Below, one piece after another: positions 46,312 to 56,214 of a stretch of 64,000 nucleotides of DNA. The notes below the pieces were generated by a model that saw only the letters and a list, made by a program, of their open reading frames with translations, did not search any database and was not told the origin of the DNA. The stretch spans positions 124,001 to 188,000 of the forward strand of contig CAWJWP010000013.1 in assembly GCA_963846495.1 (NCBI GenBank). The letters run 5' to 3'. Numbering within the stretch: position 1 is the stretch's first letter; each line of letters begins with the position of its first letter. The translations under genes and the position numbers were made by a program. This DNA is from DASYQD01 sp963846495 (GTDB taxonomy: Bacteria > Acidobacteriota > Thermoanaerobaculia > Multivoradales > JAIOJS01).

Positions 46312-48759
46312 TCAATCCTTGGTGGCGTCGACCTCGGCGAAGTAGTCCCCGCGCACGAGGACCTCGCGCGGCTTGCTGCCCTGGGCCGGGCCGAGGAGGC
46401 CTTCGCGCTCCATGAGGTCGATCAGGCGCGCGGCGCGCGAGAAGCCGATCCGCATGCGCCGCTGGAGGAAGCTCGCCGAGGCCTTGCCCTCCGAGACCAC
46501 CAGCCGCGACGCCTCGTCGAAGAGCTCGTCGTCGTCGCCGTCGGCGCCCTCGCCACCCGCCACCCCGTTGCCGCCGCCGCTGAACTCGACGACCTCCGGG
46601 TCGAGGTCCGGCTTGCCCGTCTTCTTGAGCCAGCGCACGAGAGCCGCCGTCTCCTGCTCGCTGATGTAAGCGCCGTGCACGCGCAGCAGTCGCGACGTTC
46701 CCGGCGGCATGATCAGCATGTCGCCCTTGCCGAGCAGCCGCTCCGAGCCCACGGTGTCGAGGATCGTGCGCGAGTCGTGGCGGCTGGTCGTCGCATAGGA
46801 GATGCGACACGGGAAGTTCGCCTTGATGGTGCCGGTGAGGACGTCGACCGACGGCCGCTGGGTGGCGACGATCAAGTGAATGCCCACTGCGCGCGCCATC
46901 TGGGCCAGCCGCGCGATCGAGGTCTCCACCTCGTTGGCGGCGACGATCATCAGGTCGGCCAACTCGTCGATCACGATCACGTAGTACGGCAGCGGCTTCA
47001 GGTCGTCCTTCGTGACCTCGCTGTTCTCCTCCAGCGCGAGGCGCCGCTGCACCTCGGGGTCGCGAATGGCGCGGTTGTAGTAGTCGAGTGAGCGCACGTG
47101 CACCTCGGCCAGCAACCGATAGCGCCGCTCCATCTCCGCCACCGCCCAGCGCAGCGCGTTGGCCGCCTTCTTCGGCTCGACGACGACGTCGGTCTTCAGG
47201 TGCGGGATGTCGGCGTAGACCCCGAGCTCGACCCGCTTCGGGTCGATGAAGATGAACTGCACCTCCTCGCGCGAAGCCTTGTAGAGGATCGAGGTGATCA
47301 TCGCCTGCAGGCCGACGCTCTTGCCGGCGCCGGTGGCGCCGGCGACGAGCAGGTGCGGCATGGTGGCCAGGTCGGCGAAGTAGGGCTCGCCCTGCAGCGA
47401 CGTACCCAGAGCCATGGTGAGCACCGATCCCGCGCTGCGGAACTTCTCGTGCGCGAGCAGCGAGCCGAGCCGGATCAGCGAGCGGTCCTTGTTCGGCACC
47501 TCGATGCCCAGCGTCGAGCGCCCCGGGATGCGGTCGATGCGCACCGACTCCGCCTGCAGCGCCAGCGCCAGGTCGTCCTGCAGGTTGACGATCTGACTCA
47601 TCTTCACGCCCGGCGCCGGGCGGAACTCGAACACCGTGATCACCGGCCCGGGGTTGATCCCCTCGAGCGTGCCCTCGACGCCGAAGTGCTCGCAGCTCTG
47701 GCGGATCGCCTCGCCGAGGCGGATCAGGTCGTCTTCGGGGACGGTGTGCGGCACCGGCTGCAGGTTGAGCAGGTTGAGCGGCGGCAGCGTCGCCTCGGCC
47801 GGCGGCTGGAAGAGCAGCGGCTGCTGCTTCTTGCGGCGCGGGCTCGCGGCGGCGGCAGGCTCGGCGACCGCCGCGCCGTCAACCCCCTCGCCGGTCGCGG
47901 CGTCGAGCGCCGCCTCGTCGAGGTCGAGCTCCTCGGCGAGCCGCACGCGGCGCACGCCGAAGCCTCGCTCGCCTCGGCGCTCGCCCCGCTCGCTGACGCG
48001 CAGGGGCAGGTCGAGCTCCCCGCCGCTCGCCGGCTCGGGGGTCGACATCACGACGGCGGCAGCCTCCGCCTCGCGGCGGCGCAGGTGCTTCGACACCACC
48101 CGCTTGCGTAGCTTCTCCTTCTCGGCGCGCTGGCGGCGGCGGCTCCACCACAACACGACGCGCTCCCAGCGCAGCGCCAGCCGCGCCTGCCAGCCCGCCA
48201 TCACCTCGGCGAGCGTCGACTGCGCGATCAGCGACACCCCGATGACGGCGAGGGCGCCGACGAGCAGCAACGAGCCGGGGAAGTTGAAGCGCTCGACCAG
48301 GCTCTCGGCGAGGAAGCGGCCGAGCACGCCGCCGACGTCGAGCGCCTCGCCGCGGAACACGCGGCGCCCGAGCACCAGCTGCAGCAGCACCGGCATCGTC
48401 AACATGAGGAGCGCGAACCCGGTGCCACGGCCGGCCACCCGCTGGCGCTCGCGGCGGCGCAGCAGCGACCAGGCGAAGACGCCGAGGCCGAGCGGCAGCA
48501 GCAGCGCCGTCGAGCCGAGGAGGCCGAGCAGCAGCGCCGCCAGCTCGGCGCCGAAGACGCCGGCGAAGTTGGAGACGCGGGCGCGCGCCGGCGGCAGCTC
48601 GTGGAGGAAGCTGGGGTCGCTGGGGTGATAGCTCGCCAGGCTCGCCAGCAGCAGCACCGCCGCCGTCGCCAGCACGAGCCCCAGCAGCTCGCTCCCCTTG
48701 GCGGGCGGCATCCTCGGCCGCGGCCGCTTGGGGAGTCTCTCCGCCTCTACCGCGTTCAT
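46312..48759 (-). CDS. ftsK: DNA translocase FtsK/SpoIIIE
   Basis: 815 residues from ATG 48759. FtsK is the septal DNA pump that clears and aligns chromosome termini at division. The N-terminal membrane domain has four to five helices within the first 230 residues (LLGLVLATAAVLLLASLASYH, ALLLGLLGSTALLLPLGLGVF). A charged linker follows. The motor has MPHLLVAGATGAGKSVGLQAMI (Walker A), FIFIDPKRVELGVYADIPHL, and YYVIVIDELADLMIVA (Walker B). The C-terminal gamma winged helix (ASFLQRRMRIGFSRAARLIDLMEREGLLGPA) recognises KOPS-like sites. The length is within the usual range. A hairpin at 48914-48953 separates it from rsmA upstream. Confidence 0.95.
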   Translation of the reverse strand: MNAVEAERLPKRPRPRMPPAKGSELLGLVLATAAVLLLASLASYHPSDPSFLHELPPARARVSNFAGVFGAELAALLLGLLGSTALLLPLGLGVFAWSLLRRRERQRVAGRGTGFALLMLTMPVLLQLVLGRRVFRGEALDVGGVLGRFLAESLVERFNFPGSLLLVGALAVIGVSLIAQSTLAEVMAGWQARLALRWERVVLWWSRRRQRAEKEKLRKRVVSKHLRRREAEAAAVVMSTPEPASGGELDLPLRVSERGERRGERGFGVRRVRLAEELDLDEAALDAATGEGVDGAAVAEPAAAASPRRKKQQPLLFQPPAEATLPPLNLLNLQPVPHTVPEDDLIRLGEAIRQSCEHFGVEGTLEGINPGPVITVFEFRPAPGVKMSQIVNLQDDLALALQAESVRIDRIPGRSTLGIEVPNKDRSLIRLGSLLAHEKFRSAGSVLTMALGTSLQGEPYFADLATMPHLLVAGATGAGKSVGLQAMITSILYKASREEVQFIFIDPKRVELGVYADIPHLKTDVVVEPKKAANALRWAVAEMERRYRLLAEVHVRSLDYYNRAIRDPEVQRRLALEENSEVTKDDLKPLPYYVIVIDELADLMIVAANEVETSIARLAQMARAVGIHLIVATQRPSVDVLTGTIKANFPCRISYATTSRHDSRTILDTVGSERLLGKGDMLIMPPGTSRLLRVHGAYISEQETAALVRWLKKTGKPDLDPEVVEFSGGGNGVAGGEGADGDDDELFDEASRLVVSEGKASASFLQRRMRIGFSRAARLIDLMEREGLLGPAQGSKPREVLVRGDYFAEVDATKD

Positions 48760-48913
48760 GAGGCCTCGGAGCCGCGCTCGGTCGAAACCTTCTGCGCGCG
48801 GCCGCTCGTGGGCGTCCTCACCGCTTGTCGTCCCTCCCGCAGGCCCTCGCCCCCCAGAAGCTAAACCCTTGCATGAGGCGAGAGCGGCTAAGTCAGCCTG
48901 GAATCTTAACATT

Positions 48914-48953
48914 CTTCGTCTGGAGCCGGCCCGCGAACCGGCTCCAGACGAAG
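48914..48953 (-). terminator. Strong hairpin after rsmA, possible terminator
   Basis: Arms 48914-48929 and 48938-48953 are perfectly complementary over 16 bp (arm CTTCGTCTGGAGCCGG) around an 8-base loop. It lies 17 bases past the rsmA stop on the minus strand and about 155 bases before the ftsK start. The following bases (AATGTTAAGATT) are T-rich for this genome but hold no true T run, so intrinsic termination is likely but not certain. Because the stem is symmetric it could also act on plus-strand transcripts. Confidence 0.5.
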
Positions 48954-48970
48954 CAGGCGGAGGGCGGCGC

Positions 48971-49756
48971 TCAACGGAGCAGTGGCCAGAGCGCGAGCCA
49001 GCGGTCGAGCGGCAGCTCTTCGGCGCGGGTCATCGGCGGCAGGCCGAGCTCGGCGACGGCCGCCTCGACGCGGGCGCTGCCGGCGCGACGGGCGAGGGCG
49101 TTGCGAAGCGTCTTGCGCTTCTGCCCGAACGCCTCGCGCACGAAGGCGAGGAATGGCGGCATCTCCACTTCGGGCAGCGGCGGCGCGTGGAGGCGCAGGC
49201 CGACGAACGCGCTCTCGACCTTCGGCGGCGGCCGAAACGCGCCGGGCCGCACGCGGCCGAGGATCATCGCCTCGGCATAGGACTGCACGAGCACCGTGAG
49301 CGAGCCGAAGTCGCGAGTGCCGGGCCGAGCGGTGAGCCGTTCGGCGACTTCCTTCTGCAGCAGGAACGCGGCGCGCGGCACGCGTTCCCACTGCGTCAGC
49401 ACCGCGACGACGAGCGGCGTCGCCACGTTGTAGGGCAGGTTACCCGCGACGAGGGTCGGCGCCGGCAGCCGCTCCCACGGCAGCGCGAGCGCGTCCATCA
49501 CCAGCGGCTGCAGCTCGCCAGCGCGCCCCCGCACGCGCATCGTTCGTCGCAGCTCCCACGCCCAGTCGAGGTCGAGCTCGACTCCCCACACGCGCGCGCC
49601 GGCGTCGAGCAACTGCGCAGTGAGCACGCCGCCGCCCGGCCCGATCTCGACGACGCGCTCGCCGCGCGGCGCGAGGAAGTCGACGAGCGGCCGGCACGCC
49701 TCCGGCCGCACGAGGTGATGTTGTCCGAGCGCTTTCTTGAGCCGCGGCCGCGTCAC
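48971..49756 (-). CDS. rsmA: 16S rRNA dimethyladenosine transferase (RsmA/KsgA)
   Basis: 261 residues from GTG 49756 (TRPRLKKALGQHHLVRPE). It dimethylates two adjacent adenines in the 3' hairpin of 16S rRNA during 30S assembly. The signature start KALGQHHLV, the SAM site VVEIGPGGGVLTAQLLD, VWGVELDLDWAWELR, the catalytic NLPYN motif (VAGNLPYNVATPLVV), and FRPPPKVESAFVGL are all present. The C-terminal helical domain (FVREAFGQKRKTLRNAL) is typical. The first residue of the usual GQNFL motif reads HHL here, a mild variation. Confidence 0.95.
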   Translation of the reverse strand: MTRPRLKKALGQHHLVRPEACRPLVDFLAPRGERVVEIGPGGGVLTAQLLDAGARVWGVELDLDWAWELRRTMRVRGRAGELQPLVMDALALPWERLPAPTLVAGNLPYNVATPLVVAVLTQWERVPRAAFLLQKEVAERLTARPGTRDFGSLTVLVQSYAEAMILGRVRPGAFRPPPKVESAFVGLRLHAPPLPEVEMPPFLAFVREAFGQKRKTLRNALARRAGSARVEAAVAELGLPPMTRAEELPLDRWLALWPLLR

Positions 49757-49802
49757 CGCCGCAGGCTACCAGCGCGACACCAGCCGCCGCCTCAGGCGGT
49801 CG

Positions 49803-50198
49803 TCAGCGAAATGCGGCAGCCAAGGTCGGGTCGTGGAACTGCTCGTAGTCGACGACCTTGCCCTGGCGCAGCTTCCAGATGAAGACCCAGCGCGTGAGCG
49901 CCGACTTGCTCGTCGTCTTCACGCGGCAGCCGAACTCGCCGAGGGAGACGACGGTGTCGCCCTGGGCCACGAACTCCGCCGGCGTGAACGAGGTGACGTC
50001 CACCGAGTCGGCGATGGCGTCGAAGAAGCGCGGCACCCGTTCCTTGCCGGAGTAGTCGCCGGCCCACGGCACCTCGGGCTCGAAGTGGGAGACCCAGCGC
50101 ACGTCCTCGCTGAGCTGGTCGATGATGTAGGGGATGTCGCCGCGCCCGAAAGCCTCGTAGATCTTGGTGACGGCCTCGACGTTCTGTTGCTCGCTCAT
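49803..50198 (-). CDS. SnoaL-like / NTF2-family small protein
   Basis: 131 residues from ATG 50198, with GGAGGAG upstream. EQQNVEAVTKIYEAFGRGDIPYIIDQLSEDVRWV at the N-terminus, GKERVPRFFDAI, and the beta-strands FVAQGDTVVSLGEFGCRV and TRWVFIWKLRQGKVVDYEQFHD are the common SnoaL-like fold. The family includes isomerases, cyclases and many uncharacterised stress-related proteins; no function can be assigned. It stands alone between rsmA and the divergent MoxR operon. Its promoter must lie in the 216-base region 50199-50414, where I saw no clear operator. Confidence 0.85.
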   Translation of the reverse strand: MSEQQNVEAVTKIYEAFGRGDIPYIIDQLSEDVRWVSHFEPEVPWAGDYSGKERVPRFFDAIADSVDVTSFTPAEFVAQGDTVVSLGEFGCRVKTTSKSALTRWVFIWKLRQGKVVDYEQFHDPTLAAAFR

Positions 50199-50414
50199 GG
50201 CTCCTCCAGTCCGAGCGAACTACGCCGCCGAGCGCTCGCCGGATCACCGGGCGGCGCGAGTGCCCACGCTTGGACGGCCGCTGCCAAATTGACGCCGTTC
50301 GCGCATCCCACCCGGCCACCCCCGCGCGGTGCAGCCGCCAGCCATCGGCCTTCCCCCGTGAAATCTGCGCAAGACTCACGTGGCACTTCACTTGCAGTCG
50401 CGCGGCCCGCCGCC

Positions 50415-51413
<999 letters not shown>

Positions 51414-51442
51414 CCTTTACGGCGCGAACCGAGCCCGCGCTC

Positions 51443-52378
51443 ATGCCGCTGTCCCTCCTTCGCCGCTCCGCGCCTCCCGCTCCCCCGCCACCGCCGCATC
51501 AAGCCCCGAGCAGCGCCGAGCTGCTGCGCAAGGTCAAGCGCATCGAGATCACGACGCGCCGCCTCGTCGAGCAGGGCGTGGGCGGCGAGTACCACTCGGT
51601 GTTCAAGGGGCGCGGCGTCGAGTTCGCCGAGGTGCGGCCGTACCAGCCCGGCGACGACGTGCGCACGATCGACTGGAACGTCACCGCGCGCATGGGCTCG
51701 CCCTTCGTCAAGCAGTACGTCGAGGAGCGCGACCTCACCGTCTTCCTCGTCGTCGACGTCTCGGGCAGCCTCGGCTTCGGCTCGCGCGCCATCCTGAAGC
51801 GCGATCTCGCCGCCGAGCTCGCGGCGCTCCTCGCCTTCGCGGCGCTGCGCAACCACGACCGCGTCGGCGCGGCGCTCGTCACCGACCGGCTCGAGCTGCT
51901 GCTCCACCCGCAGCGGCGGCGCAACCAGGTGCTGCGGCTGGTGCGCGAGATCCTGCATCACCCGGCGCGCGGACGCACCGACCTCGAGCGCGCGCTGCAG
52001 TCGGTGCTGCCGGCGCTGCGCCAGCGCTCGGTGCTCTTCGTCGTCTCCGACTTCGTCGACACGCCGCTCGACCGCTCGCTGAAGGCGGCGGCGGCGCGGC
52101 ACGACGTCATCCTGCTCGAGGTCTCCGACCCGCGCGACCAGCACCTGCCGCCCGCCGGGCCGGTGGTGCTGCGCGACGCCGAGACGGGCCGCGTCGCGGT
52201 CGTCGACGGCCGGCGCGCGGCGGCGGCGCACCAGCATCGGCGGCTGCAGCAGCGGCAGGAGCTGCTGCAGCTCGCCGGCAAGCTCGGCGTCGACCACCTG
52301 GAGATCGGCACCGGGCGGCCGTACTTGTCGGCGCTGGTGCGTTTCTTCGAGCAGCGGCGGCGGAGGCTGCGCCGGTGA
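51443..52378 (+). CDS. DUF58 domain protein with VWA-like fold
   Basis: 311 residues from ATG 51443. The DUF58 core is seen in VKRIEITTRRLVEQGVGGEYHSVFKGRG, EFAEVRPYQPGDDVRTIDWNVTARMGSPFVK, and FLVVDVSGSLGFGSR, the last being a MIDAS-like DxSGS. No membrane segment is evident. DUF58 proteins are standard partners of MoxR ATPases in Bat-type operons. The stop overlaps the GTG start of the next gene (GTGA), so translation is coupled. A Pro-rich lead (APPAPPPPPHQAP) precedes the core. Confidence 0.92.
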   Translation: MPLSLLRRSAPPAPPPPPHQAPSSAELLRKVKRIEITTRRLVEQGVGGEYHSVFKGRGVEFAEVRPYQPGDDVRTIDWNVTARMGSPFVKQYVEERDLTVFLVVDVSGSLGFGSRAILKRDLAAELAALLAFAALRNHDRVGAALVTDRLELLLHPQRRRNQVLRLVREILHHPARGRTDLERALQSVLPALRQRSVLFVVSDFVDTPLDRSLKAAAARHDVILLEVSDPRDQHLPPAGPVVLRDAETGRVAVVDGRRAAAAHQHRRLQQRQELLQLAGKLGVDHLEIGTGRPYLSALVRFFEQRRRRLRR

Positions 52379-53397
52379 TCGGTGCGCTGCTCGTCGCGGC
52401 GGCCCTGGCGCCCGGCGCAGTCGCGGCATCCTCGCCGGTGGCACCGCCACCCGCAGCACCGCGCGTGCGGCGCGCATCTTCGTCCGCGGAAACCGCTTCG
52501 CCATCGCTGCGCGCGCAGCTGTCGCCGAAGGAGATCACCGTCGGCGACCGTGTCCGCGTCGAGATCGAGGTGACGCTGCCGCCCGGCGAGCGCTGGGGGC
52601 CACCGGCGATCCCGCCCGACCTCCGCCAGTGGGGCGAGGCCGAGCTGCTCGCCAAGCAGCGGCCGGAGGCGCTGCCCGGCGCGCCGAACCACTACCGCAT
52701 GGTGCTGCTGGTGACCGCGTGGAAGCCCGGCAAGATGACGCTGCCGCCGATCCCGGTGGCGATGGCGCCGCTGCAGCAGGAAGGCCCTTCGGCCGAACGG
52801 CCGCTGGTGCTGGCGACGCCGCCGCTCGAGCTCACCGTCAAGTCGGTGCTGCCGGCCGAAGGAGCGCCGCCGAAGCCGCCGGCGCCGCCGCAACCGCTGC
52901 CCATCGGCGCCGCCTTCTGGTGGACGGCGGGCGGTCTCGCGCTCGCCTCCCTCGCCGCCGCCGGGCTGCTCGTCTGGCGCCGGCGCGCCATCGCCGTCGC
53001 GGCGCCGGCGGCGCCGCCGCTGCCGCCGCTCGCGCAGTTCCAACGCGAGCTCGCCGCGCTCGCCACCGAGCCGTCGCCCGAGCGCGTGCACACCGGCATC
53101 TCGATGGCGATGCGCCAGCTGCTCTCGGCGCTGCTCGGCTTCGCCGCCGTCGAGAGCACCACCACCGAGATCGACCACGAGCTGCGGCGCGGCCGCCTCG
53201 ACCTCACGACCCGCCGCGGCGTCCTCGACCTGCTGCGCCGCTGCGACGAAGTGAAGTTCGCGCGCCGCCCGGCGACGCGCGCCGAGGCGCAGGAGCGGCT
53301 CGACGCCGCGCGCGCCCTCGGCGAGCAGGTCCAGCGCGAGCTGGTGCCGGCGCTGCCGGCTCCGCCCGACGCCGCGGCAGGTGGAAACGCCGCATGA
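52375..53397 (+). CDS. Membrane protein of the Bat operon (BatD/DUF4381-like)
   Basis: 340 residues from GTG 52375 in the GTGA overlap. A signal or anchor sequence (GALLVAAALAPGAVAAS) leads into a Pro-rich stretch and a beta domain (LRAQLSPKEITVGDRVRVEIEVTLPPG, YRMVLLVTAWKPGKMTLPPI). A membrane helix then sits at about residue 182 (FWWTAGGLALASLAAAGLLVW). The C-terminal helical domain (LAQFQRELAALATEPSPERVHTGISMAMRQLLSALLG, LRRCDEVKFARRP) resembles DUF4381. In other Bat operons a BatD-type gene fills this place. A second BatD-like gene, 56214-58292, closes the operon, so this one may be a divided or specialised partner. Confidence 0.8.
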   Translation: MIGALLVAAALAPGAVAASSPVAPPPAAPRVRRASSSAETASPSLRAQLSPKEITVGDRVRVEIEVTLPPGERWGPPAIPPDLRQWGEAELLAKQRPEALPGAPNHYRMVLLVTAWKPGKMTLPPIPVAMAPLQQEGPSAERPLVLATPPLELTVKSVLPAEGAPPKPPAPPQPLPIGAAFWWTAGGLALASLAAAGLLVWRRRAIAVAAPAAPPLPPLAQFQRELAALATEPSPERVHTGISMAMRQLLSALLGFAAVESTTTEIDHELRRGRLDLTTRRGVLDLLRRCDEVKFARRPATRAEAQERLDAARALGEQVQRELVPALPAPPDAAAGGNAA

Positions 53398-54395
53398 GCG
53401 GCGCGACGCCGACGCTCGCCGATCCGCTCTGGCTCCTGCTCCTGCTGCTGCTGCCGCTCCTCGCCTGGCGCCACCATCGCCGCTCCTCGCCGGGGGCGCT
53501 CACCTTCAGCGAGCTTCCCGCCGGCGCCGGCGGCGCGTGGCGGCTCCACCTGCCCTTCTACAGCCGGCTCGTCGCCTTGGCTTTGCTCGTCCTCGCGCTG
53601 GCGCGGCCGCAGCTCGGCTACGCGTGGGAGGAAACGAGCACCGAGGGCATCGACATCCAGCTCGTGCTCGACGTCTCCGGCAGCATGGGTGCCGAGGACT
53701 TCGCGCCCAAGAACCGGCTCGAGGTGGCGAAGAAGGTGATCGCCGACTTCGTCGCCGGCCGCCCCGGCGACCGCATCGGCCTCGTCGCCTTCTCCGGAGC
53801 GGCGCTCACCAAGGCGCCGCCGACGACCGACCGCGAGATGCTGCAGTCGCTCATCGCCGACTTGAGGCTGCACACCATGCCCGACGGCACCGCCATCGGC
53901 CTCGCCCTCGCCAACGCGGCGGCGCGGTTGAAGGAGAGCCCGGCGAAGTCGCGCCTCGCGGTGCTGGTCACCGACGGCGACAACAACGCCGGGCAGATCG
54001 ATCCCGACTCCGCGGCCGCCATCTGCGCCGGCCTCGGCATCAAGGTCTACACCGTGGCGGTGGGCACGCAGAGCGGGCCGGTGATCATCCCCATCCCGGT
54101 GCGCGACCCGCTCTCGGGCGAGGTCGAGATCCGCCGCGTGCCGTGGAACGTGCGCGTCGACGTCGAGCTGTTGCAACGCATCGCCAAGCGCACCGGCGGC
54201 CGCTTCTTCCGCGCCAACGACCCGGAGGCGTTGCACGACATCTTCCAGAGCATCGACCGTCTCGAGCGCACGCCGCTGCAGGTGCGCAAGATGGTGCGCC
54301 ACGAGGAGATTTTCCAGCCACTGGCCTGGAGCGCGCTCGGGCTGTTGCTGCTGCCGCTGCTGGCGGCGGGCGTCGGCTTGACGGCGGAGCCATGA
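53394..54395 (+). CDS. batA: VWA-domain membrane protein BatA
   Basis: 333 residues from ATG 53394 (ATGA overlap). An N-terminal membrane helix (DPLWLLLLLLLPLLAW) and a second (LVALALLVLALARPQLG) precede the VWA domain. The MIDAS motif is VLDVSGSMGAEDFAPKNR, with TDGDNNAGQIDPDSA further on; a C-terminal helix (LAWSALGLLLLPLLAAG) closes the protein. VWA proteins bind partners through the metal site. BatA with BatB is the pair that gives the operon its name (Bacteroides aerotolerance); the function in this organism is inferred from that. Confidence 0.9.
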   Translation: MSGATPTLADPLWLLLLLLLPLLAWRHHRRSSPGALTFSELPAGAGGAWRLHLPFYSRLVALALLVLALARPQLGYAWEETSTEGIDIQLVLDVSGSMGAEDFAPKNRLEVAKKVIADFVAGRPGDRIGLVAFSGAALTKAPPTTDREMLQSLIADLRLHTMPDGTAIGLALANAAARLKESPAKSRLAVLVTDGDNNAGQIDPDSAAAICAGLGIKVYTVAVGTQSGPVIIPIPVRDPLSGEVEIRRVPWNVRVDVELLQRIAKRTGGRFFRANDPEALHDIFQSIDRLERTPLQVRKMVRHEEIFQPLAWSALGLLLLPLLAAGVGLTAEP

Positions 54396-55423
54396 CCGCG
54401 ATGACGTCGCCGACCTTCGCCGATCCGCGCCTCGCGTGGCTCGTGCTGCTGGCGCCGCTCGCGGCGCTGGTCGCGGCGTGGGTCTGGAGGCGCCGGCTGC
54501 GCGCCGCCGCCGCGTGGGCGAGCAAGGGGCTGTGGGACAAGCTGCTGCCCGGCTATCGGCCGCTGCGGCTCGCGCTGCTCGTCGCGCTGCTCGCGATCGC
54601 CGTCGCGGCGACCGCGCTGGCGCTGGCGCGGCCACGCTGGGGCGTGCACGAGGAGCGCGTCGAGCGCCGCGGCGTCGACGTGGTGCTGGTGCTGGACACG
54701 TCGCTCTCGATGGCAGCGCCCGACGTGCGCCCCGACCGGCTGACGGTGGCGAAGCTGCTCGGGCGCCAGCTCGTCGCCGGCCTCGCCGGCCATCGCCTCG
54801 GCCTCGTGCAGACCGAAGGCGAGGGCGAGGTGCTGGCGCCGCTGACGCTCGACCGCTCCGTCGTCGACCTCTTCCTCGACTCGCTGACGCCCGCCTCGCT
54901 GCCGACGCCCGGCACCCGCCTCTCGCACGGGCTCGGCCGCGCGCTGCTGCTCTTCCCGCCCGAGCCGGGCACGCAGCGCGTCGTCGTCGTGCTGAGCGAC
55001 GGCGAGGACCACGGCGAGGACTGGGACGCGGCGCTCAAGCTGATCAAGGAGTCGGGCGTCATCGTGCACACGATCGGCGTCGGCACCGCGCAGGGCGCGC
55101 TGCTGCCGCTGCCGTCGACCGCGGAGGGTGGCGCCGGCTACAAGCTCGACGAGAGCGGCCGCCCGGTGTTGAGCAAGCTGCAGCCGGCGGTGCTGCAGCG
55201 GGTGGCGCAGCAGACGGGCGGCGTCTACGTCGAGGCGGGACGCGCGGCGACGGCGGTGACGCCCATCGTCGCCGCGGTGTCGCGGCTCGCCACCCGCTCG
55301 CTGGGCACCGAGACGGTGCGGCAGCAGCAGGAGCGCTTCCAGTGGTGCGTCGGCGTGGCGATCGCCGCGCTCGTGCTCGCGCTCGCCACCTCGCCCTTCC
55401 GGCGGCAGGAGGCGGCGGCGTGA
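54392..55423 (+). CDS. batB: VWA-domain membrane protein BatB
   Basis: 343 residues from ATG 54392 (ATGA overlap with batA). It has the same layout as BatA: two N-terminal membrane helices (WLVLLAPLAALVAAWVW, LALLVALLAIAVAATAL), a VWA domain with MIDAS motif LVLDTSLSMAAPDVRPDR and LSDGEDHGEDW, then a C-terminal helix (GVAIAALVLALATSPF). TAEGGAGYKLDESGRPVLSKL is the usual BatB insert. A paralogue of the adjacent gene. Confidence 0.9.
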   Translation: MTAMTSPTFADPRLAWLVLLAPLAALVAAWVWRRRLRAAAAWASKGLWDKLLPGYRPLRLALLVALLAIAVAATALALARPRWGVHEERVERRGVDVVLVLDTSLSMAAPDVRPDRLTVAKLLGRQLVAGLAGHRLGLVQTEGEGEVLAPLTLDRSVVDLFLDSLTPASLPTPGTRLSHGLGRALLLFPPEPGTQRVVVVLSDGEDHGEDWDAALKLIKESGVIVHTIGVGTAQGALLPLPSTAEGGAGYKLDESGRPVLSKLQPAVLQRVAQQTGGVYVEAGRAATAVTPIVAAVSRLATRSLGTETVRQQQERFQWCVGVAIAALVLALATSPFRRQEAAA

Positions 55424-56214
55424 AGACGCTTCCGCTCACCGTGCTTCTCGCCGCGACTGCGTTGTCGCTCCCCGACCACTGGCTCCACAACCCGCGCGAG
55501 CGCACCGACAAGGGCGTCGAGGAGTGGCAGCGCAAGGAGTTCGCGGCCGCCGACCGCCACCTCGAGCAGGCGCTGGAGCTGGGCGGCGAGACGCCGCGCG
55601 GCCTCTTCAACGCCGGCACGGGACGACTGGGAGCCGGCGCGCCGGGAGCGGCACTGCCGTTGCTCACGCGCGCCGCCGAAGCGGCAGCGAAGGATCCGTT
55701 GGCGCAGGCGCTACAGCCCGAGGTGCTCTACAACCTCGGCAACGCCTATCTCGCCGCCGGCGACGCGAGCAACGCGGTGGAGAGCTATCAGGCCGCGCTG
55801 CGGCTGCAACCCAACCACCAAGCCGCCAAGCACAACCTCGAGCTGGCGCTGGAAGAGCAACGGAAGAACGAGCAGGAGCAGCAGCAGCAGAACGACCAGC
55901 AACAACAGCAGAATCAGGGCGGCGACCAGCAGCAGCCGCAGGAAGGCGGCGGCAGCCAGGGTCAGCAACCGCCCCAGCCGCAGCCCCAAGCGCCGCAGCC
56001 GCAGGGAGGGCAGCCGCAAGGCGGCCAACCGCAACAAGGGCAAGCGCAGCGCTCGCCGCGGCTCCCCGGCTTCAACCCGCAAAAGGACATGAGCGCCGAG
56101 CAGGCCGCGTCGCTGCTCGAAGCGGTCGAGAACCTCGAACGCGAGCAGCGCCGCGCCCGCGCCGAGCAGCAGCGCCGCGATCGAGCGCGGACAGCGACGG
56201 AGAAGGACTGGTAA
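55420..56214 (+). CDS. batC: TPR protein BatC, with a long Gln-rich tail
   Basis: 264 residues from GTG 55420 (GTGA overlap). A signal-like N-terminus (KTLPLTVLLAATALSL) is followed by TPRs (GVEEWQRKEFAAADRHLEQALEL, LYNLGNAYLAAGDASNAVESY, ALRLQPNHQAAKHNLELAL). Residues about 148-215 are almost all Gln, Pro and Gly. The tail ends with an acidic/Arg-rich helix (SLLEAVENLEREQRRARAEQ). TPR genes occupy this place in Bat operons. The stop overlaps the ATG at 56214 (TAATG), so downstream translation is coupled. The low-complexity segment resembles those of BatC proteins elsewhere. Confidence 0.88.
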   Translation: MKTLPLTVLLAATALSLPDHWLHNPRERTDKGVEEWQRKEFAAADRHLEQALELGGETPRGLFNAGTGRLGAGAPGAALPLLTRAAEAAAKDPLAQALQPEVLYNLGNAYLAAGDASNAVESYQAALRLQPNHQAAKHNLELALEEQRKNEQEQQQQNDQQQQQNQGGDQQQPQEGGGSQGQQPPQPQPQAPQPQGGQPQGGQPQQGQAQRSPRLPGFNPQKDMSAEQAASLLEAVENLEREQRRARAEQQRRDRARTATEKDW

